Source of the DNA: Tiliqua scincoides
Lineage: Eukaryota; Chordata; Lepidosauria; Squamata; Scincidae
Assembly (NCBI RefSeq): GCF_035046505.1
Contig: NC_089822.1
Span: 116,267,307-116,331,306, forward strand
Direction: 5' to 3'
DNA: 64,000 nucleotides
In this document: one piece after another, positions 1 through 29,494 of the stretch
Layout: each line of letters opens with the position of its first letter
How positions within the stretch are numbered: the first letter of the stretch is position 1
Program-made: the position numbers and the translations under genes
The notes under the pieces: generated by a model
Database searches by the model: none
What the model was told of the DNA's origin: nothing
What the model saw: the letters and a program-made list of their open reading frames with translations, nothing else

Positions 1-3000
1 GGGACCCAGAGCATTACAGCCTCATGTGGGTTGTTCTCAATGCAGATATGGCATTGTTGGCTCCGAGTGAGACAACACTGGGTGTCCTCTTACTAGTTGA
101 AAGCCAGTGCAAGCTATTTTATTGGACTGAATTGGAAACAGATTGACTTGGATTGAATTGGAAACATACGCTCTCCCGTTAAAGTAGTAAATAGGCTACT
201 AGTCCTGTGTAGCTTCCTTTCTTTTATTGGGGCTCCCTTGCACCAGAGAACTTCCCAATGGATTGTGCCACGTGAGTCAGCTCTGTGCCCCAAATACATT
301 TGTCAAGAAGTTCAACTTCTTGGACAACCGGCCTCGGGCTTGGCCCTTCAGAGGAGGTGAAGTGGGAAAGGAGATGAGAATGAAAGGATTGCCATGCTGA
401 ATCAGTAAAGATTGATCACTTGCTATCATTCTCTCTTGATAGTTGTTACATAGATGCCTCAGGGAGCTTTGTCAGAAGGGACTACTGTCTGTATTCCCAG
501 CACGTGATAATCCTACATTATTGTTCCTAAACATGGTGATTCCAATAATTGCTACTGAGAGAGCTATCAACTAGAGTCCCCCGTATCCACCGATTTGGTT
601 ATTCCATGGATTGGGTCCGGACCCCCCAACTTAACTCCCCTAGCCTCTGGAAGGGCTTCTGAGTCCAGAGACACTCCCTGGCCTCTGATGGGCTCAGATG
701 GAGCTATATAACCCAAAACATGTGACTTCTGGATAAACCAGAAGTGACATTTTTAATGCCTTATAAGGCATTGGGAGGCCCAGGGAAGCCCGTATATCTA
801 GAAGTCACGTGTTTTGAGCTGTACAGCTCAGTCTGAGCCTGGTAGAGATTGTCCTTGGCCTCTGCTGGGCTCAGACTCCCTGGCCCTTGGACTGTGGGGA
901 TGGGTGTTTGCCTGTATCCATGGTTTCAGGTATCCGCAGGAGTTTCTAGAATGGAGGTTCTATTGTAGTTTTTCGAATCTTTTCCCTCCTCTGCCAGCAA
1001 GTGCAGTTCTAAGACATCCCTCTATTACCCAGGCTCCTAATCACTTTCTCCCTCAGTTTTTGGGTTTCTGCAGCCATACATACAGGCGCACCAGAATGCA
1101 AACTAATATCTTCAATTCTGTGTTTATAATACAATGCTTTGTTGGGGGATGAAATTTGCATAGATTCAGTTGACTTGTGGAGGCGCTGATTGGGCAGTGT
1201 GCAGAACAGCAATGAATTGCCTCTTTTTGCTACGTACAGCCCTGATTCCTGGAGATATTAGCAGCTGCTACTTTTGTCTCTTCAGTATTTCCCTCCCTGC
1301 TAAGTGATTCAGGAACTTGTTATTAGACAAAATAATTTGAGATTATCTAGATCGATACTACTTGAATTAAAAGGATTTCATACCAGAAGCCAAGTAGAGA
1401 TTTTTCATCAAATGCTAATAATGTCACAGGGGGCATCCTGAACAGCATAGCAAACAGCATGTTCCCAGTGTCATTGGATACAATTAATACACTTAATGCT
1501 AAAGTTGTGTGAGCTCATAAAGTTGGCACTGTCTTAGAGCCCAATCCTGGGCTTTGCATGTTTGCAGGCCCTACCACCAGGTGAACACCAGAGGTAGCCC
1601 AGCGCTGGCCAGTGCCAGATTACCGCTGGGTGGGCACCCAACCTCTGCCGCTTGGCAGTTGTACTGGCCACTGAGCAGCAGAGATGTAAGCTTGGGCGTG
1701 GGGGGAGGCGGGGAGGAGGGGTTCAGGGGAGGCAGGGAGAGGCATGCCAGGGGGAGGGAGCAGGGAGGGAGGGAGGTGAGACTAGTGGAGTGACACTCCA
1801 TCGGATCCAAAGCCTCTGCGTCGGGCTTGCCACCCAACACTTGATTCACCAGCGACCTTTTTGTTGGCAGTGAATCGAGTAGCCCCATTGCAGGGCTACT
1901 CACTTTACCCGGGGGAAGGGGGCAAAAGTCCTGTTCTCCTGAGGAGCCGGTGGCAGCTGCTTGAAGTGCGCAGGTTGCGATTGGCGCCACTGTAGCCACA
2001 CACCCTGGACAGCTCAGGTTTTGGCTGCCCACCATGGTTAAGAGATGGAGAATGGGTAGCAAGACCATATCATCCTTCTCATCTTGCATATGAATTCTCC
2101 CTGCTTGTCACCCATGCATGATTAAACATCACCATCATTAGTCATGGGCAATACCAACCTGGGTTCTCTCTTTTCTAGGGTTTGAAGCGGGAATTCTTTT
2201 GCTATTAAACCAAGATTGATATTAGTGCTGATATGGCACAGCCACAATGAAGGACATGGGAAAGGGAGGATCTGGAGAACGGGAGTGTTCTATCTAAGGG
2301 AATACTTCCAAATGCATAATGGTGGTTGAAAAAAATCTCCAGTTTTATATGTGCTATAGCTTCAAATGCTGCATTTATGATCCGTTTTTCTCTGTTATGT
2401 GTTTATGAGACTGTAGCCCATCTTCCATCCATCTCTTCCTAAAGGCTGCTGTGGCTAAACGTCTGGTCCTTCTGCATTCTTGCAGTCTTTTACCACATTT
2501 TGTGACTCGTCTGTTCACATGCTACTCTGTAGGGCTTGCTTTGTCCTGGGAGAGTGCAGAATTAACTGCCTTATAACTTTTAGTCTAAAAGCACCAGGAG
2601 AGAGTTTGACATGAGTATCATTTTTTTTTTTTGCTTGCTTCCAAGTTATGCCACTTGAAAAAAGAAAAAAAAGTGCCAGTAAAACCTAACACTATACACA
2701 AATAGCGTGGAGAAAGTTGTATAAAATTTAATTCTGAACTTGGCCACTATGGGGTCTGCCTTCACCCTGCCCCCCCCCCGCCAACTGGATTTTAAAAATA
2801 GTCCAAACATTACTTGATGATGACTAGCTGAACATATGTTACTGTTCTCTGAGTAGCTCCGTTGTGTGGTATGAGAGGCACAGCTCATGATCCATTGGTG
2901 TCACGGAGTGCTCAGGTGCAGCTCTTGAGCTGTCTGCCATTATATTTATATTGGTTGAAAAACTGTTCTGTATGAAGTCCTCAAAAGTTATTTGCTTAGT

Positions 3001-3365
3001 AAAATTGGGCAAATATTAGACCTTCCTAAGACTTCTAAATGCTCAAGTGTTCACTACACTCTGCCATAAACAGGACTACCCTGACATTTTGTAAGCCTCA
3101 TCATTCTCAGAAAGGAGATTCACCACAGAAAACACAGCCCTAGTTCTCACTGAGGTGGTAAACATGTGTCTAGGCTGCACTGCTTCAGACTTGGAGTTTG
3201 GAACTCTTACAGTTGGATGCTCTGCCTATCACATCCATCTGGTGGCTGCTCCATCCCAGGGGGGAGTGGTACATTAAAGGGGTTGCTGTCTGACATCAGG
3301 GGGAGGCTTACCACAGAGAAGGTACAGACCAGGACCTTTGCTCCTATTTGCCATTTGCTCCTATT

Positions 3366-4197
3366 GAGAACATAAGAGGACGCCCTGCTGGATCAGGCCA
3401 AAGGTCCAGCTTCCTGTATCTCACAGTGGCCCACCAAACGCTTCAGAAAGCACACAAAACAACAGACACAACCTACGTCCTGGTGTCCTCCTCTGCATCT
3501 GGTAATCAGGCAGGCTGCCTCTAAAACCAAGAATTTGCACATACCTACTATAACTTGTAACCCGTAATGAATTTTTCCTCCAGAAATTTGTCCAATCCCC
3601 TCTTAGAGGCATCTAGGCAAGATGCCATCACTACTTTCTGTGGCAAAGAGTTCCACAGACTAATTACATGCTAGGTAAAGAAATATTTTCTTTTGTCTGT
3701 CCTAACTCTCCCAACACTCAATTTTAGCGGATGTCCCGTGGTGCTGGTGTTGTGTGAGAGGGAAAAGAACATCCCCCTATTCACTTTATCCATCCCCTGC
3801 ACAATTTTGTATATCTCAGTCATGATCCCCCCCCCACCCTAGCACCTCTTTTCTAGACTGAAGAGACCCAAACACTGTAGCCTTTCCTCGTAAGGGAGGT
3901 GCCCCAGTCCAGTAGTCATTTTGGTCACTCTGCACCTTTTCCATTTCCACAGTATCCTTTTTGAGATGTAGTGACCAGAACTGGACACAATACTCCAAGT
4001 GTGGCCTTACCATCGATTTGTACAACGGCATTACAGTATTAGCTGTCTTATTCTCAATGCCTTTTCTAATAATACCAAGCATGGAATTAGCCTTCTTCAC
4101 TGCTGCCACACATTGGGTCGACACTTTCATTGAACTGTCCACACGCACCCCAAGATCTCTCTCCTGTTCTGTCACAGACAGCTCAGAACCCATTATT
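3366..4197 (-). mobile_element. CR1 LINE 3' fragment, 5' truncated
   Basis: The + strand begins with the reversed CR1 tail (AACATAAGA...GATCAGGCCA) and continues through the reversed end of ORF2. The minus-strand translation contains residues typical of the CR1 reverse-transcriptase C-terminus (ERDLGVRVDSSMKVSTQC, MVRPHLEYCVQFWS). It matches the longer copy at 55.9-58.1 kb over its whole length, then diverges near 4197. Several frame breaks are present, so it is an inactive copy. Confidence 0.9.
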
Positions 4198-4648
4198 TTT
4201 TGCATGTTTTTGCTATTCATACTGTTGTGCATTGTGGGGGTCACAGCTGTGCAGCGTACTCTGAGAGGTAGTGATTTGGGAGTTGGTCTTACTGGAAGAT
4301 TCAGTTCAAATCCCTGCTTAGCCATGAAGCTTCTTGGGTGACTTTGACCAGTCATGATCTCTCAGGCTCACACACCTTACAGGGTTGTTGTGAGTACAAA
4401 AGGAGGGGGGAACCATGTACATATGCCCTGAGTTCCTTGGAGGAAGGGTGGTATAAAAATGTGAAAAAATAAATCAGTAAATCCTCAGTGCACATACTGA
4501 ATCATTTACCCACTTTGAACCGGGTTGCACTCCCCTTGCAAGACTGGGTACACAGCTTAGGAGTTCTAGACTCTCAGCTCTCTAGAAAATCAGGAGGCAG
4601 CAGTTGCTAGAAGTGCGTTCACCCAGCATCGGCTGGTGTGCCAACTGA

Positions 4649-4831
4649 GGGTCCAGTCCTATCCAACATTCCAGCACTGGTGCAACCCCAATGTAGCTCG
4701 GAGGTAAGGGAACAAGTGTTCCTATAGCTTGAGGAGGCCTCTGTGACTGCCCCCACCACCACCACAGGATGCAGTGCATGTCCTACTGGCATGGCTGCAC
4801 CGGCACTGGAAAATTGGATAGGATTGGGCCC
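4649..4831. mobile_element. Palindromic MITE, GGGCCCAATCC termini (PIF/Harbinger-like?)
   Basis: Terminal inverted repeats (GGGTCCAGTCCTATCCAAC at the left, reverse of GGGCCCAATCCAATTTTCC at the right) enclose about 183 bp, and the internal halves are also roughly complementary. Three flanking bases (TGA) are repeated on both sides. The same element recurs at about 9290, 12851, 25112 and 36193. Superfamily assignment rests only on a 3-bp TNA-type duplication. Confidence 0.7.
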
Positions 4832-4845
4832 TGAGACCATACTTA

Positions 4846-4985
4846 AGAAAAGCCTGACTGGATCAAGCCAAAAGCCCATCTAGGCCAGCCTCCTGTATCT
4901 CACAGTGACCCACCAGATGCCTCAGGGTGCACACAAGACAACAGGAGACCAGCATGCTGATGCTCTTCCTCGCATCTGTCATGCT
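4846..4985 (-). mobile_element. CR1 LINE 3' tail fragment
   Basis: About 140 bp of the reversed CR1 3' UTR (CTTAAGAAAAGCCTGACTGG to the region CAACAGGAGACCAGCATGCT) is present. It abuts directly the L2-like LINE that follows. Confidence 0.85.
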
Positions 4986-5752
4986 GAGATATTCAGAGCC
5001 GTTCAGACCTGGCCAGGTGATCCATGTTTTAGGAATTTCAAGACTAGACTGCTGTAACATACTCTGTATGGGTCTACCCTCTAAAACAGTTCAGAAACTG
5101 CATGTAGTGCAGAATGCAGCTGTTCGGGTGTTTACAGGGACTAGATGATATGCCTTGGTTGGACCACTGTTTCAGCAGCTATGCTGGTTGCCCATTTGCT
5201 TCCAGTTCCAATTCAAGGTGCTAGTTCTAACCTTTAAGGCCCTCCATGTTTTGGCTCCAGGCTATCTGAAAGACCAACTACTTCCATGCATTCCAACCCA
5301 CCCTCTTAGGTCATCTGAAGGGCTCTTCTACAAGTGCTGTCTCTGTCACAAGAGGGATGGCAGTTTGGGGGTAAGCCTTCACTGTAGTGGCGCCACAACT
5401 ATGAAATTCCTTTCCAGGAGAATTGAGAACTACTCCCTCCCTCATTGCTTTTTGGCAAGGGCTTCAAAACATACCTGTTTCATCTGATATTGGCCTTCTG
5501 CCCCTCTGAAATACTTATGTGACTTGATTGCCTCCCTCTACTTATTTGCTCCCCTAATGGCTCAATGGTATGTGTAAGTTCTTGCTTTGTTTTTGTTTTT
5601 ATGTTTCACTGTTTAATGTTGAAATTCATGTTTTTAATGCTTCTTACCTGATATGATACTTTGTACTTTATTATGGAGCTTTGTAAGCTGCCTTGGCCGT
5701 AGGGAAGGCGGGATATAAATTTCTCAAATCAATAAATAAGCAAGCAAGCCAT
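4986..5752 (+). mobile_element. L2-type LINE 3' fragment
   Basis: Translation in broken frames gives the C-terminal block common to L2-clade reverse transcriptases: SRLDCCNILCMGLPSKTVQK, LHVVQNAAVRVFTGTR, then LCWLPICFQFQFKVLVLTFK and ALHVLAPGYLKDQL. The 3' end is the typical squamate tail (TTTGTAAGCTGCCTTGG, GGCGGGATATAAAT, then AATAAATAA). It is 5' truncated and inactive. Confidence 0.85.
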
Positions 5753-8700
5753 TCTGACTTTACTATAGCAGTGGTTAAGGGACCAGTCAAGAGCAGTCAT
5801 TGGATTCCAGTTCACATGTACAGCAGTGCATGAAGGAGATTTGCATTGAGGAGCCCCCTCCCCATTTTGCAATCAGAATAAATTATGCACATTGAGTGAT
5901 GTGACCTATCTGCTTTGCACAGTTGTTTGGAAGATTCAGTTCTCCTCACAATTTGTCAGGGTTGGAAGCAGTGTCAGAACCAGCCCTAGTGCAGTTGAAG
6001 GCAGGATGAGCTGGAAAGATCAGGGCTTGGTTGCTCAGAAGAATAAAGCCTGATTTGGAAGATCACCTGATCCATTCAGGCCTGTTGCTGAAAGGAGGCT
6101 TCTTTAGGTGATAGGGCTGATCTCCCTGCAATTTCCTCCTAGAGCCTGTACTGGGTGGTGGTGCCCAGGCTAAATCTCCTGCTGATGCCACTCAGATCTC
6201 CCATGGCATTTGATCCTTGACAAACACCATCTTGGCAGATCACTGTCTTCTCCTGCTATGCAATGATTCTGATGGGTCTGAATCCCCCTACTGGCTGGTT
6301 CAGACCCTAACCCTGGGCACAGTCTGAGAATTCATGGAACAGCTACCTTGCTAAAGTTAAGCATTTTGGACAGTACTGAGATGGAAGCAGTGACATTACT
6401 AAGGTTTGTGTCACCTGGTACCGGAGGCCTGCAGGTCACCCCTATGATGGACCTCCTCCTGTGCAATGGGTGGGGCACCGCCCCAGATGGTGGGTGTGGT
6501 GATGCACCATTGCCACGCCTCCACTGGTTTTTGGCTATAACTTTTGATAAAATAGAGATATTTCAAAGCGGTTTGTTTCCTTGCATTCTTCATGAAATTA
6601 CACATATTACATGATGGTATTATTTGAAAATTTTGGCCAGTAGTGGTGTCAAACCCCCCCCCCCCGTGTGTGTCAGCCAGTGCTGCCCACATATCCTTCA
6701 TCCCCCTAGCAGTGCCACGGGATTGGAGACTGCTTGGCACTAATGAAAGGAAGGCAGAATGCAATTTAAAAAGTTAAGCCCTACTGGAAGGAAGCCAAGT
6801 CCTATGGGAGCGCAGCACATTGGTTTGTATGAAGGACTGCCTGTAGTTATAGTGATTGTGAGCATATCCTCTCTAAGGAAAATTTCCTGATGGTGGAGTG
6901 AGTATATTTGATTAGTGTCAAATACAGTGGGCTCAAGCCATGTCACTGGGTCTCCAAATCAAATGGACTGCCCCTCCTACAGACCAATTACGTCCCTTGT
7001 ATTTTTCCTTCCTGGTGGCAAAACACTGCTGGCATCATGTGTCACACATGGAGCAGATTCTCATGTTGTAGTTAAGCAGGGGGACAGGAAGTAGCCCTAT
7101 CTTGTGCTTTCTCTTACTACATCTCTGTATGAAAAAGTATGCCCACTCCAGAGGGTAGTAAGGTTTGCTGGGGCCCCAGTGCTGCTAAGGGGCTTCATGC
7201 TCCAATGGTGCCACCATTCTTACTTTGTATGGTGCATGTGTTGTACGCAAGAAGGTTTGCAGTAGCGTGAAAGAATGCACACACTACTGCTCCTTTCAAG
7301 CTAAAGGGGATCTCTTAAGAGTGTCTTGCCCAACAGCCCTCAAGATTATGGAACCAGTACTATGAAAAGGGCAGTTGCAAGGGTAGGGTGCAAATGCTTC
7401 TGCTGCAAAAACCACTTGTGCTTCTCACCCTGCAGGATCAAAGGCATTGGGGAGAAAAGTTGGGAGGCCCTTTGAAAAATCCACAAGGCCCCTGACTTGT
7501 CTCCATCACATTCAAAAATAGCAGCTTAAGGAGACATCTGAAGAGATATGGGGGAGCAAGCCCCTCCTATGATGTAATCACTGCTCAGAAGCATGGGAAA
7601 GGGAAGCACAACTGTCACACTTTCTCTTCTACCTGCTTCACTGTAATATGCAGCTCTTCATCTGAGGTAAAGGTCATGTGCTAGAACCTTGTGACATTGG
7701 TCCAGTTCCCACCTTGAATCCCTGAACACTAGGTTCACTCTCATTCACCAGGATTCCTTTTTGGGGACTGGATAGGTAACGTGGCTTCCAGATGTGCACA
7801 TGAGGCAGAGAATGCATTACGCGCATGTGTCCATGCAGTCATGCACACACCCTCCGTGAGGCCAACTGAAGCTGTCATCTCAGGCAACAGATTGGCGCAA
7901 TGCCCAGTCGTGTCCACTGGTCCTCCTCTTCCTCCTCCCACTCCCTGGACTGGGAAAAGGTGATGGGGTCAGAGCAGAAGTGTGGAGGGGAGAGCAGAGA
8001 ACTGGAGGAGCAGAGACTGACACATCACCAGGGAAGGGGGAGCAGCATTTGGCATGGTGCCTCAGGCACTGGGATGTCTTGGGCCAGCCCTGTGCACATG
8101 TGCGCACATGCACACACCTGGTATAGGTTTATGAACCGGCTTCTTTAGGAAGATAGTTCCTAATGAAGTTACTTTATGATTTTCCCTGCTGCTCTCTTAA
8201 GCTTGTGGTGGATTCTGCCATGACTGTTGCCCTGATTGCTGAGAAAGGGCTGTAGCTCATATCATTCAGCTTTTCTTTGTTCCATTTTCACATTCATGTG
8301 CACTTTCTTTTCCACCTTAAAAATACATGTATGTGCACACTCACACACACAATTGCCTTGTATATCATTTTTTGCCTGTGCAGGCACAAGGTGGTACCCC
8401 TTGCACACCCATTTTGGTTTCTTTGTCTTCTCATTCCTAGTTGCATGCTCTCCATGCCTTTGTTCTCCGGAGTTCATGCTTCTATCACCGAGCACGCCCT
8501 TGTTTCCGCACCTTGTTGATTTGCTCCAGTTCCTGGTTTTCACTTTGTCCTTGCTTAGGGCAGGCCCTTGATGTTTTGCTACTGCAAGCACCAACTCCAT
8601 GCGATCATAGCAATGTACCTCAGGATCCCTTGTGGTATTGTGAGGGATTCTGAGCCTGCATCATGCATTGCTTTCTTGCTATCCCTGAATATATTATTTC

Positions 8701-9289
8701 CCCAAATGACCACGCAAGTTACTTCTACTCTCACACTGTCTTGAACCCAGTGTGTTTTGGAGGCCTGGTTCTTGCACACCTCACCCCTTTTCCACTCTGG
8801 CTCTCCCATTCTGCTTGTTTCTGTACCTGGTCACACTTGAGCCTATTCCCAAGCCCCTCTTTTCTGCCAGGCTATTGGTTATTTAAGCGTAGATCTCACT
8901 GAAGTAGTCAGTCTGTCCCAGGGCTATCCTACTTCCGGCTTCTGATGTGGAGGGGGACTGCCATGGTTGAATGCTCTTCCATAGAACCAACCTCTCCTTG
9001 AAAACTAGCATGCCTGAGAGGACAACACAGAACTCTTCTCCCTGCCTTGCTAATTACCTGTGCTGAGAAAATATGTTTGTATGGAGGGGCATTCTGTCAT
9101 TTGAACCCTCATCAGCAATCTTCAGTGGTACAACTCAAACACAGGCTTACCACGAGGCCTTCATTCCCAGTCATTTGCTCACCCAGTCTTGCATGTGTAA
9201 CAGTCATGCTGCTTATATGGTTCCTTAGGGATTTTACAGATTTGCAGTACCTTTTTTCCCACAATGTTTTGTTTCCTGTGCTACACTTA

Positions 9290-9482
9290 GGGCGCAGTCC
9301 TAACCCCTTATGTCAGTGCTTTCCAGCACTGGCATAGCAGTGCCAATGGGACATGTGCTGTATCCTGCAGTTGGGTGTCACTCACAGAGGCCTCCTCAAA
9401 GTAAGGGAATGTTTGTTCCCTTACCTCAGAGCTGCATTGCCCTTACATCAGTGCTGGAAAGTGCAGTGTTAGGGTTGCGCCC
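9290..9482. mobile_element. Palindromic MITE, GGGCGCAGTCC termini
   Basis: Inverted ends GGGCGCAGTCCTAACCCC and (reversed) GGGCGCAACCCTAACACTG bound 193 bp. The interior has the same mirrored AAGGGAACA/TGTTCCCTT centre seen in the other copies. Flanking triplets are TTA and TCA, compatible with a diverged 3-bp target duplication. Confidence 0.7.
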
Positions 9483-9698
9483 TCATTTGTTTGCTACTCA
9501 CTTGCACTTTGTGTGTGTGATGTGAGATCCCATCCTGCTGTTTCTGGCCCTCCTGGATGTTACTTGGTTTGCTCCTGATTCCCTGTGGCTTCCCCAAATC
9601 TTGCACACTGGCCTGTATGTGTGTCACTTGCATGCTTCCCACACAGCCCTGAAAAGATGAATCCTAGGGCTGTAACATGGGGCTGTTTCCCCTCCCAG

Positions 9699-25903
<16,205 letters not shown>

Positions 25904-26230
25904 GGCCCAACATTGTTTCTTTGGACTGTCTGCTGAAGCAAGGAGATTCTCGCTTGCATGAGTTTCTTTGGCATGGAACTTAATCCCATTGCCAGAGTGG
26001 AAGGTGGAAGGTTTTATTCTCTCCTGGCTCTTCCCCTTAAGTGGAGGGCATTCAAGGAATTGGGACAACAGGCTGATTAGTGGGGAGTTATAAGACTTGA
26101 CTGAACCCCAGTAGCTGGTATTGTTGTGTGGCCATTTCTGAAGCTCAGCCAGAAGGTATGGGCTTCACCCCAGTTCCTTCCCAAGAAGTTGCTTCTTTTG
26201 AGTTGTCAGTAGCCATCTTCCCAACTTTGC

Positions 26231-26362
26231 CTTTGACTGATGCTGTTTGACTTTTAAAATTAGCCTTGGGAATCTTTTTTTTTTTTTTTTTTTAGTCTTT
26301 GACTGATGCTGTTTGACTTTTAAAATTTGTCTTGGGGATTCTTGTGGACTTTTTTCTTCCTT
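26231..26362 (+). repeat. 66-bp tandem duplication in SRPK3 3' UTR
   Basis: CTTTGACTGATGCTGTTTGA followed by CTTTTAAAATT occurs at 26231 and again at 26297. A run of about 20 T at the end of the first unit separates them. Confidence 0.85.
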
Positions 26363-26755
26363 TAGAGGAGAAGGAAAAAGTCTCCCATCCTTCCTAACCC
26401 AAGTGGGCCTGAGTGTGAATGTGAACTAGTTTGAGGGGGGAACGTGCCCAGCATGTATGAGTGTGGGTGTAGTACAGGCTAACTGTGAATAAGGTTTGGA
26501 TAGTAAACCTGAAGATGTGTTTGAATGTTCAATCAAGCTGCTGGAAATGATAGTGTGACTTCTTTGTTTTGCACATGCAGCCTTTCTGGAAGTGGCAGAG
26601 GTACCACAGTTCCCTGCGTATGTGTGTGTCTCCCTTGTCCAAGTGCCCATGCCAATGAAATGTGGCTCCTCTGAGCAAAAATTATTGTGCAAATGAATCA
26701 ATGTATGAAAGTTACATGACTTTGGCTTGGTGGAATTGTAGGGGGAGGGAAAAGC

Positions 26756-26761
26756 AATAAA
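26756..26761 (+). terminator. Candidate SRPK3 polyadenylation signal AATAAA
   Basis: First canonical hexamer after the SRPK3 stop, about 850 bp downstream, followed by a GT-containing stretch. Confidence 0.45.
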
Positions 26762-28391
26762 GCTACCAATGGAGAAAGCAAGTGGAAATGTGTAAGTAGC
26801 AAAGTGGAAAGGAGGGACTTCTGCTCAGTGTTCCTGCTAAGGTGTATGACAGTGGGCCATGCACCTCCCAGCCAGACTCCATGCAGCACAGGGTTCAGCC
26901 TCCTGGAAGTTTGGTGATGCAGAGGTGGCATCGTGATTCATCATGATGCTGTGTAGCTGCTGAAGGGCACCAGTGCAGACTCCTTGGAGGGAACGGTGCT
27001 CCTGTTGCCAGCTGACCATCAGATGCTGTCCTTGCTACCTGATGTGTCTGTGCTTATGGGCTTTGCTGGAAGCATTGTCCCATATTGTGAGTGACAGTTG
27101 AGTAAACAAGGAAGAGATTCCCACCCAAAGGACATTTTGCGAGTCCTGTACCCCGATGCCTGAATCACACTGTAGTCTCTAACATGCATGCTTTACAAGG
27201 GGCTCAGTTGTGAGAATTTGCTCGTAATTTGGCATTCTAAGAATTTCAACTTTTTAATAAGCAAATTCTAGCTCTCATTGTGAAGAAAATGTCTTTGGGA
27301 AAAGATAGTAAAAGAGAATCTTTTCTACTTAGTAGAGTTCTTTGTCTCCTTCTCACTCTGATTTCCCTTGGTTCTTACATTGGCTCTGCTTCCTTCATCA
27401 GTTCAATCCTTGTCCCAGTTTTGGGGGAGCAAGGGAAACAATGATCCTGACAGCTTGGGTGATTACACAATTTATTTCAGGCTCTTTTCTAGCTGACAAA
27501 TTATGGTTACTGGATATGTATATGTGAGCTTGTTGATAACCCTTTTTGCTGGTGGATGGTTGGGCATGGCAGGAATTGTTACCAGGTTGAACTGCTATTG
27601 CAGCCCCATACCTCCCTCCAGTTCCTACTGTTATGTTTCCTGATGGTTTTGTTACCTGTGAGCAGCTTCTCATGTTTTTAAGGCTAAGAGAACAGCTGCT
27701 CCAGAAAGTTTGGCAGCAGGAAGCAAAATGCTCAAGCTATGTGCCTTTGAGAAGGAGTCTTTCTTTATGATGAAGGATTCAGCAAGGGAGCTAAACTGCC
27801 AGCCCCCTGTGGCCTTTCCCCAAAATATGTTGGGCACAGAAAAAGAGAAACCTACAGCTAAAGGAAAGACACAGACTGCAGTGCCTGGGGTAAAACTGTT
27901 ACAAGAGCCAGGCTGAAACCTCACAGTTCCAGGCCCTCCTCACTCTTCCCCCAGGAGTTCCACTGGAACCCAGGAATTGTTGTTCTGGCTCCCTTGCATT
28001 CTGCAGACTCCGTTTGTGATGGTGTGTGTAAAGCTGCTTGGGTATGGGAAACAGTTGAAAGCAACGTTACCCAAGAGAGAGCAGTGACTTTAAACCAAAG
28101 TTATGGCGTGGGAGAACTGGGCATTGGGAGAGTGGCAGTAATATTTTCTTGCACTGCAGTTCTTTATTTAGAAGTCAGGGCCTTGCTTTAGGTTTGGCCT
28201 CTGTGTGTGCCTGTGAGAGTGTGCGTGCGCGGGTGTTTTCAGCCTCCCCCCCTGTGCTGTTGCAGGGATTGAATTCAAGACTTTTCATTAAAGTGTTTGC
28301 AATAGCCTCTGCCTCTTCCTCTTTTGGGAAACTGGGGTTTGGGAAAATCACAGCAAATGAGAAGCAGGTTTGTAACTCCTTCAAGGGGAAA

Positions 28392-28505
28392 GGTTATGGT
28401 TCAATGGTAAAGAACATACTTTTCATGCAGCAAGTTCCAGGCTCAAACCCTGGCATCTTCAGATACTGTTGGGAAAGTCCCCTGTCTGAAACCCTGATGT
28501 AGTGG
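28392..28505 (+). mobile_element. tRNA-derived SINE
   Basis: A-box-like TGGTTCAATGGTAAAG and B-box-like GGCTCAAACCC are followed by the SINE body (GGGAAAGTCCCCTGTCTGAA). The head is too diverged and its stems do not pair as in a real tRNA. Confidence 0.75.
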
Positions 28506-28714
28506 AAACATGCAAGATCCCTCAAGGAGATAGGGTGTGGTGTCAACAGAGGCCTGTTGCTCTGACAGGTCTGGGAAGCTTGGGGTCTTAGAATGCGGAG
28601 AATGTGCTGCACAGTTGCAGCTACTTGGAGGCAACAGGGTCCTTAGGAACAGAAGCAGCACCTGGAGGAGGGAGAGTTTGTGGGAGGAGGAAAGGTTGGA
28701 GGGAGGAAGGAGAG

Positions 28715-28830
28715 AGGACTGACTGATGGACTAACGGATGATGGACTAACGAACTGGTGGACTGGCTAACTGACGAATGAAGTGGCTAATGGACTAACTG
28801 TCTGGCTGGCAAATTGACTAACTGAAAGGA
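28715..28830 (+). repeat. Degenerate GACTAACT/TGGACTAAC patch
   Basis: Repeated GACTGACTGATGGACTAACG-like units with irregular period run from about 28715 to 28830, resembling a decayed tetranucleotide satellite. Confidence 0.7.
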
Positions 28831-29494
28831 GGCTGCTGGAGACTGGGGTTTAGCTACCAAACCCAGGTGCTGCTGAAAGCTAAAGTACAGCTGCAGCTGG
28901 AGAGGCTGCTGACTACAGCAGAGGGGAAGGAGGACCTTTGCAGCCCACAGGCAAGCTACCTACGGGTTACCTCACTGTTGGTGCTGGGGTTCAGCAGCAA
29001 TTTTGTACACCACTAGAACTAGCCATGTTTGAGCCAGGGGGACTAATTAGCTTAAAGTGGTCATAAGTTCTCTAGACCAGATTTTGACAAAATACCTGAT
29101 GAGCTGCTGGCACCCAACATAGATGGTACTGAACTAGACAGATCAGTGGTCTGATGAGCATCCAAATCCTTCAATGTCAGTTGCACCCACAGAAGAGAGC
29201 TTCCTGGGCAGATCAGCCTTGCTGGATAGGAGCACAAGTTTCTAGCCTTTATGTAGAGGTAAGCCTGAAAGCACATGGGCAATGCTTATGCTTATGCCTG
29301 CAGCTCAGGAGAGTAGCTAGTTACTAGTAGAAGCAAAACAGCTGCACAAATCAATAAAATGGACACGGTTTATACAGGTGGCAGCATTCTGCTTTTCTGA
29401 GTGCAGAACTTGGATCACCATACAGCAGAGTTTTGGTTCTCAAAGCAGGGATTAACTGCAGCTCTAGTTAGTAGATCTGGTTATGTAATTTGCA

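Larger units (their letters stand above)
1..9698. other. Upstream or intronic DNA without recognised exon
   Basis: No coding exon could be recognised on either strand. If the SRPK3 transcript begins upstream, this is a single intron of more than 9.7 kb, because the first visible SRPK3 exon starts in mid-protein. It holds CR1 and L2 fragments (3.4-5.8 kb), two palindromic MITEs and many unrecognised stretches (about 1-3.3 kb and 5.8-9.2 kb). A stretch at about 9072-9160 recurs inverted at about 10998-11095, so it is also a repeat. Short ORFs here show no codon-level similarity to any family I know. Confidence 0.6.
25904..26775 (+). other. SRPK3: SRPK3 3' UTR (inferred)
   Basis: Sequence following the TAA stop, with no splice-like interruption, up to an AATAAA hexamer at 26756-26761. 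It contains a 66-bp tandem duplication separated by a T-rich run. The true cleavage site cannot be read from DNA alone. Confidence 0.5.
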
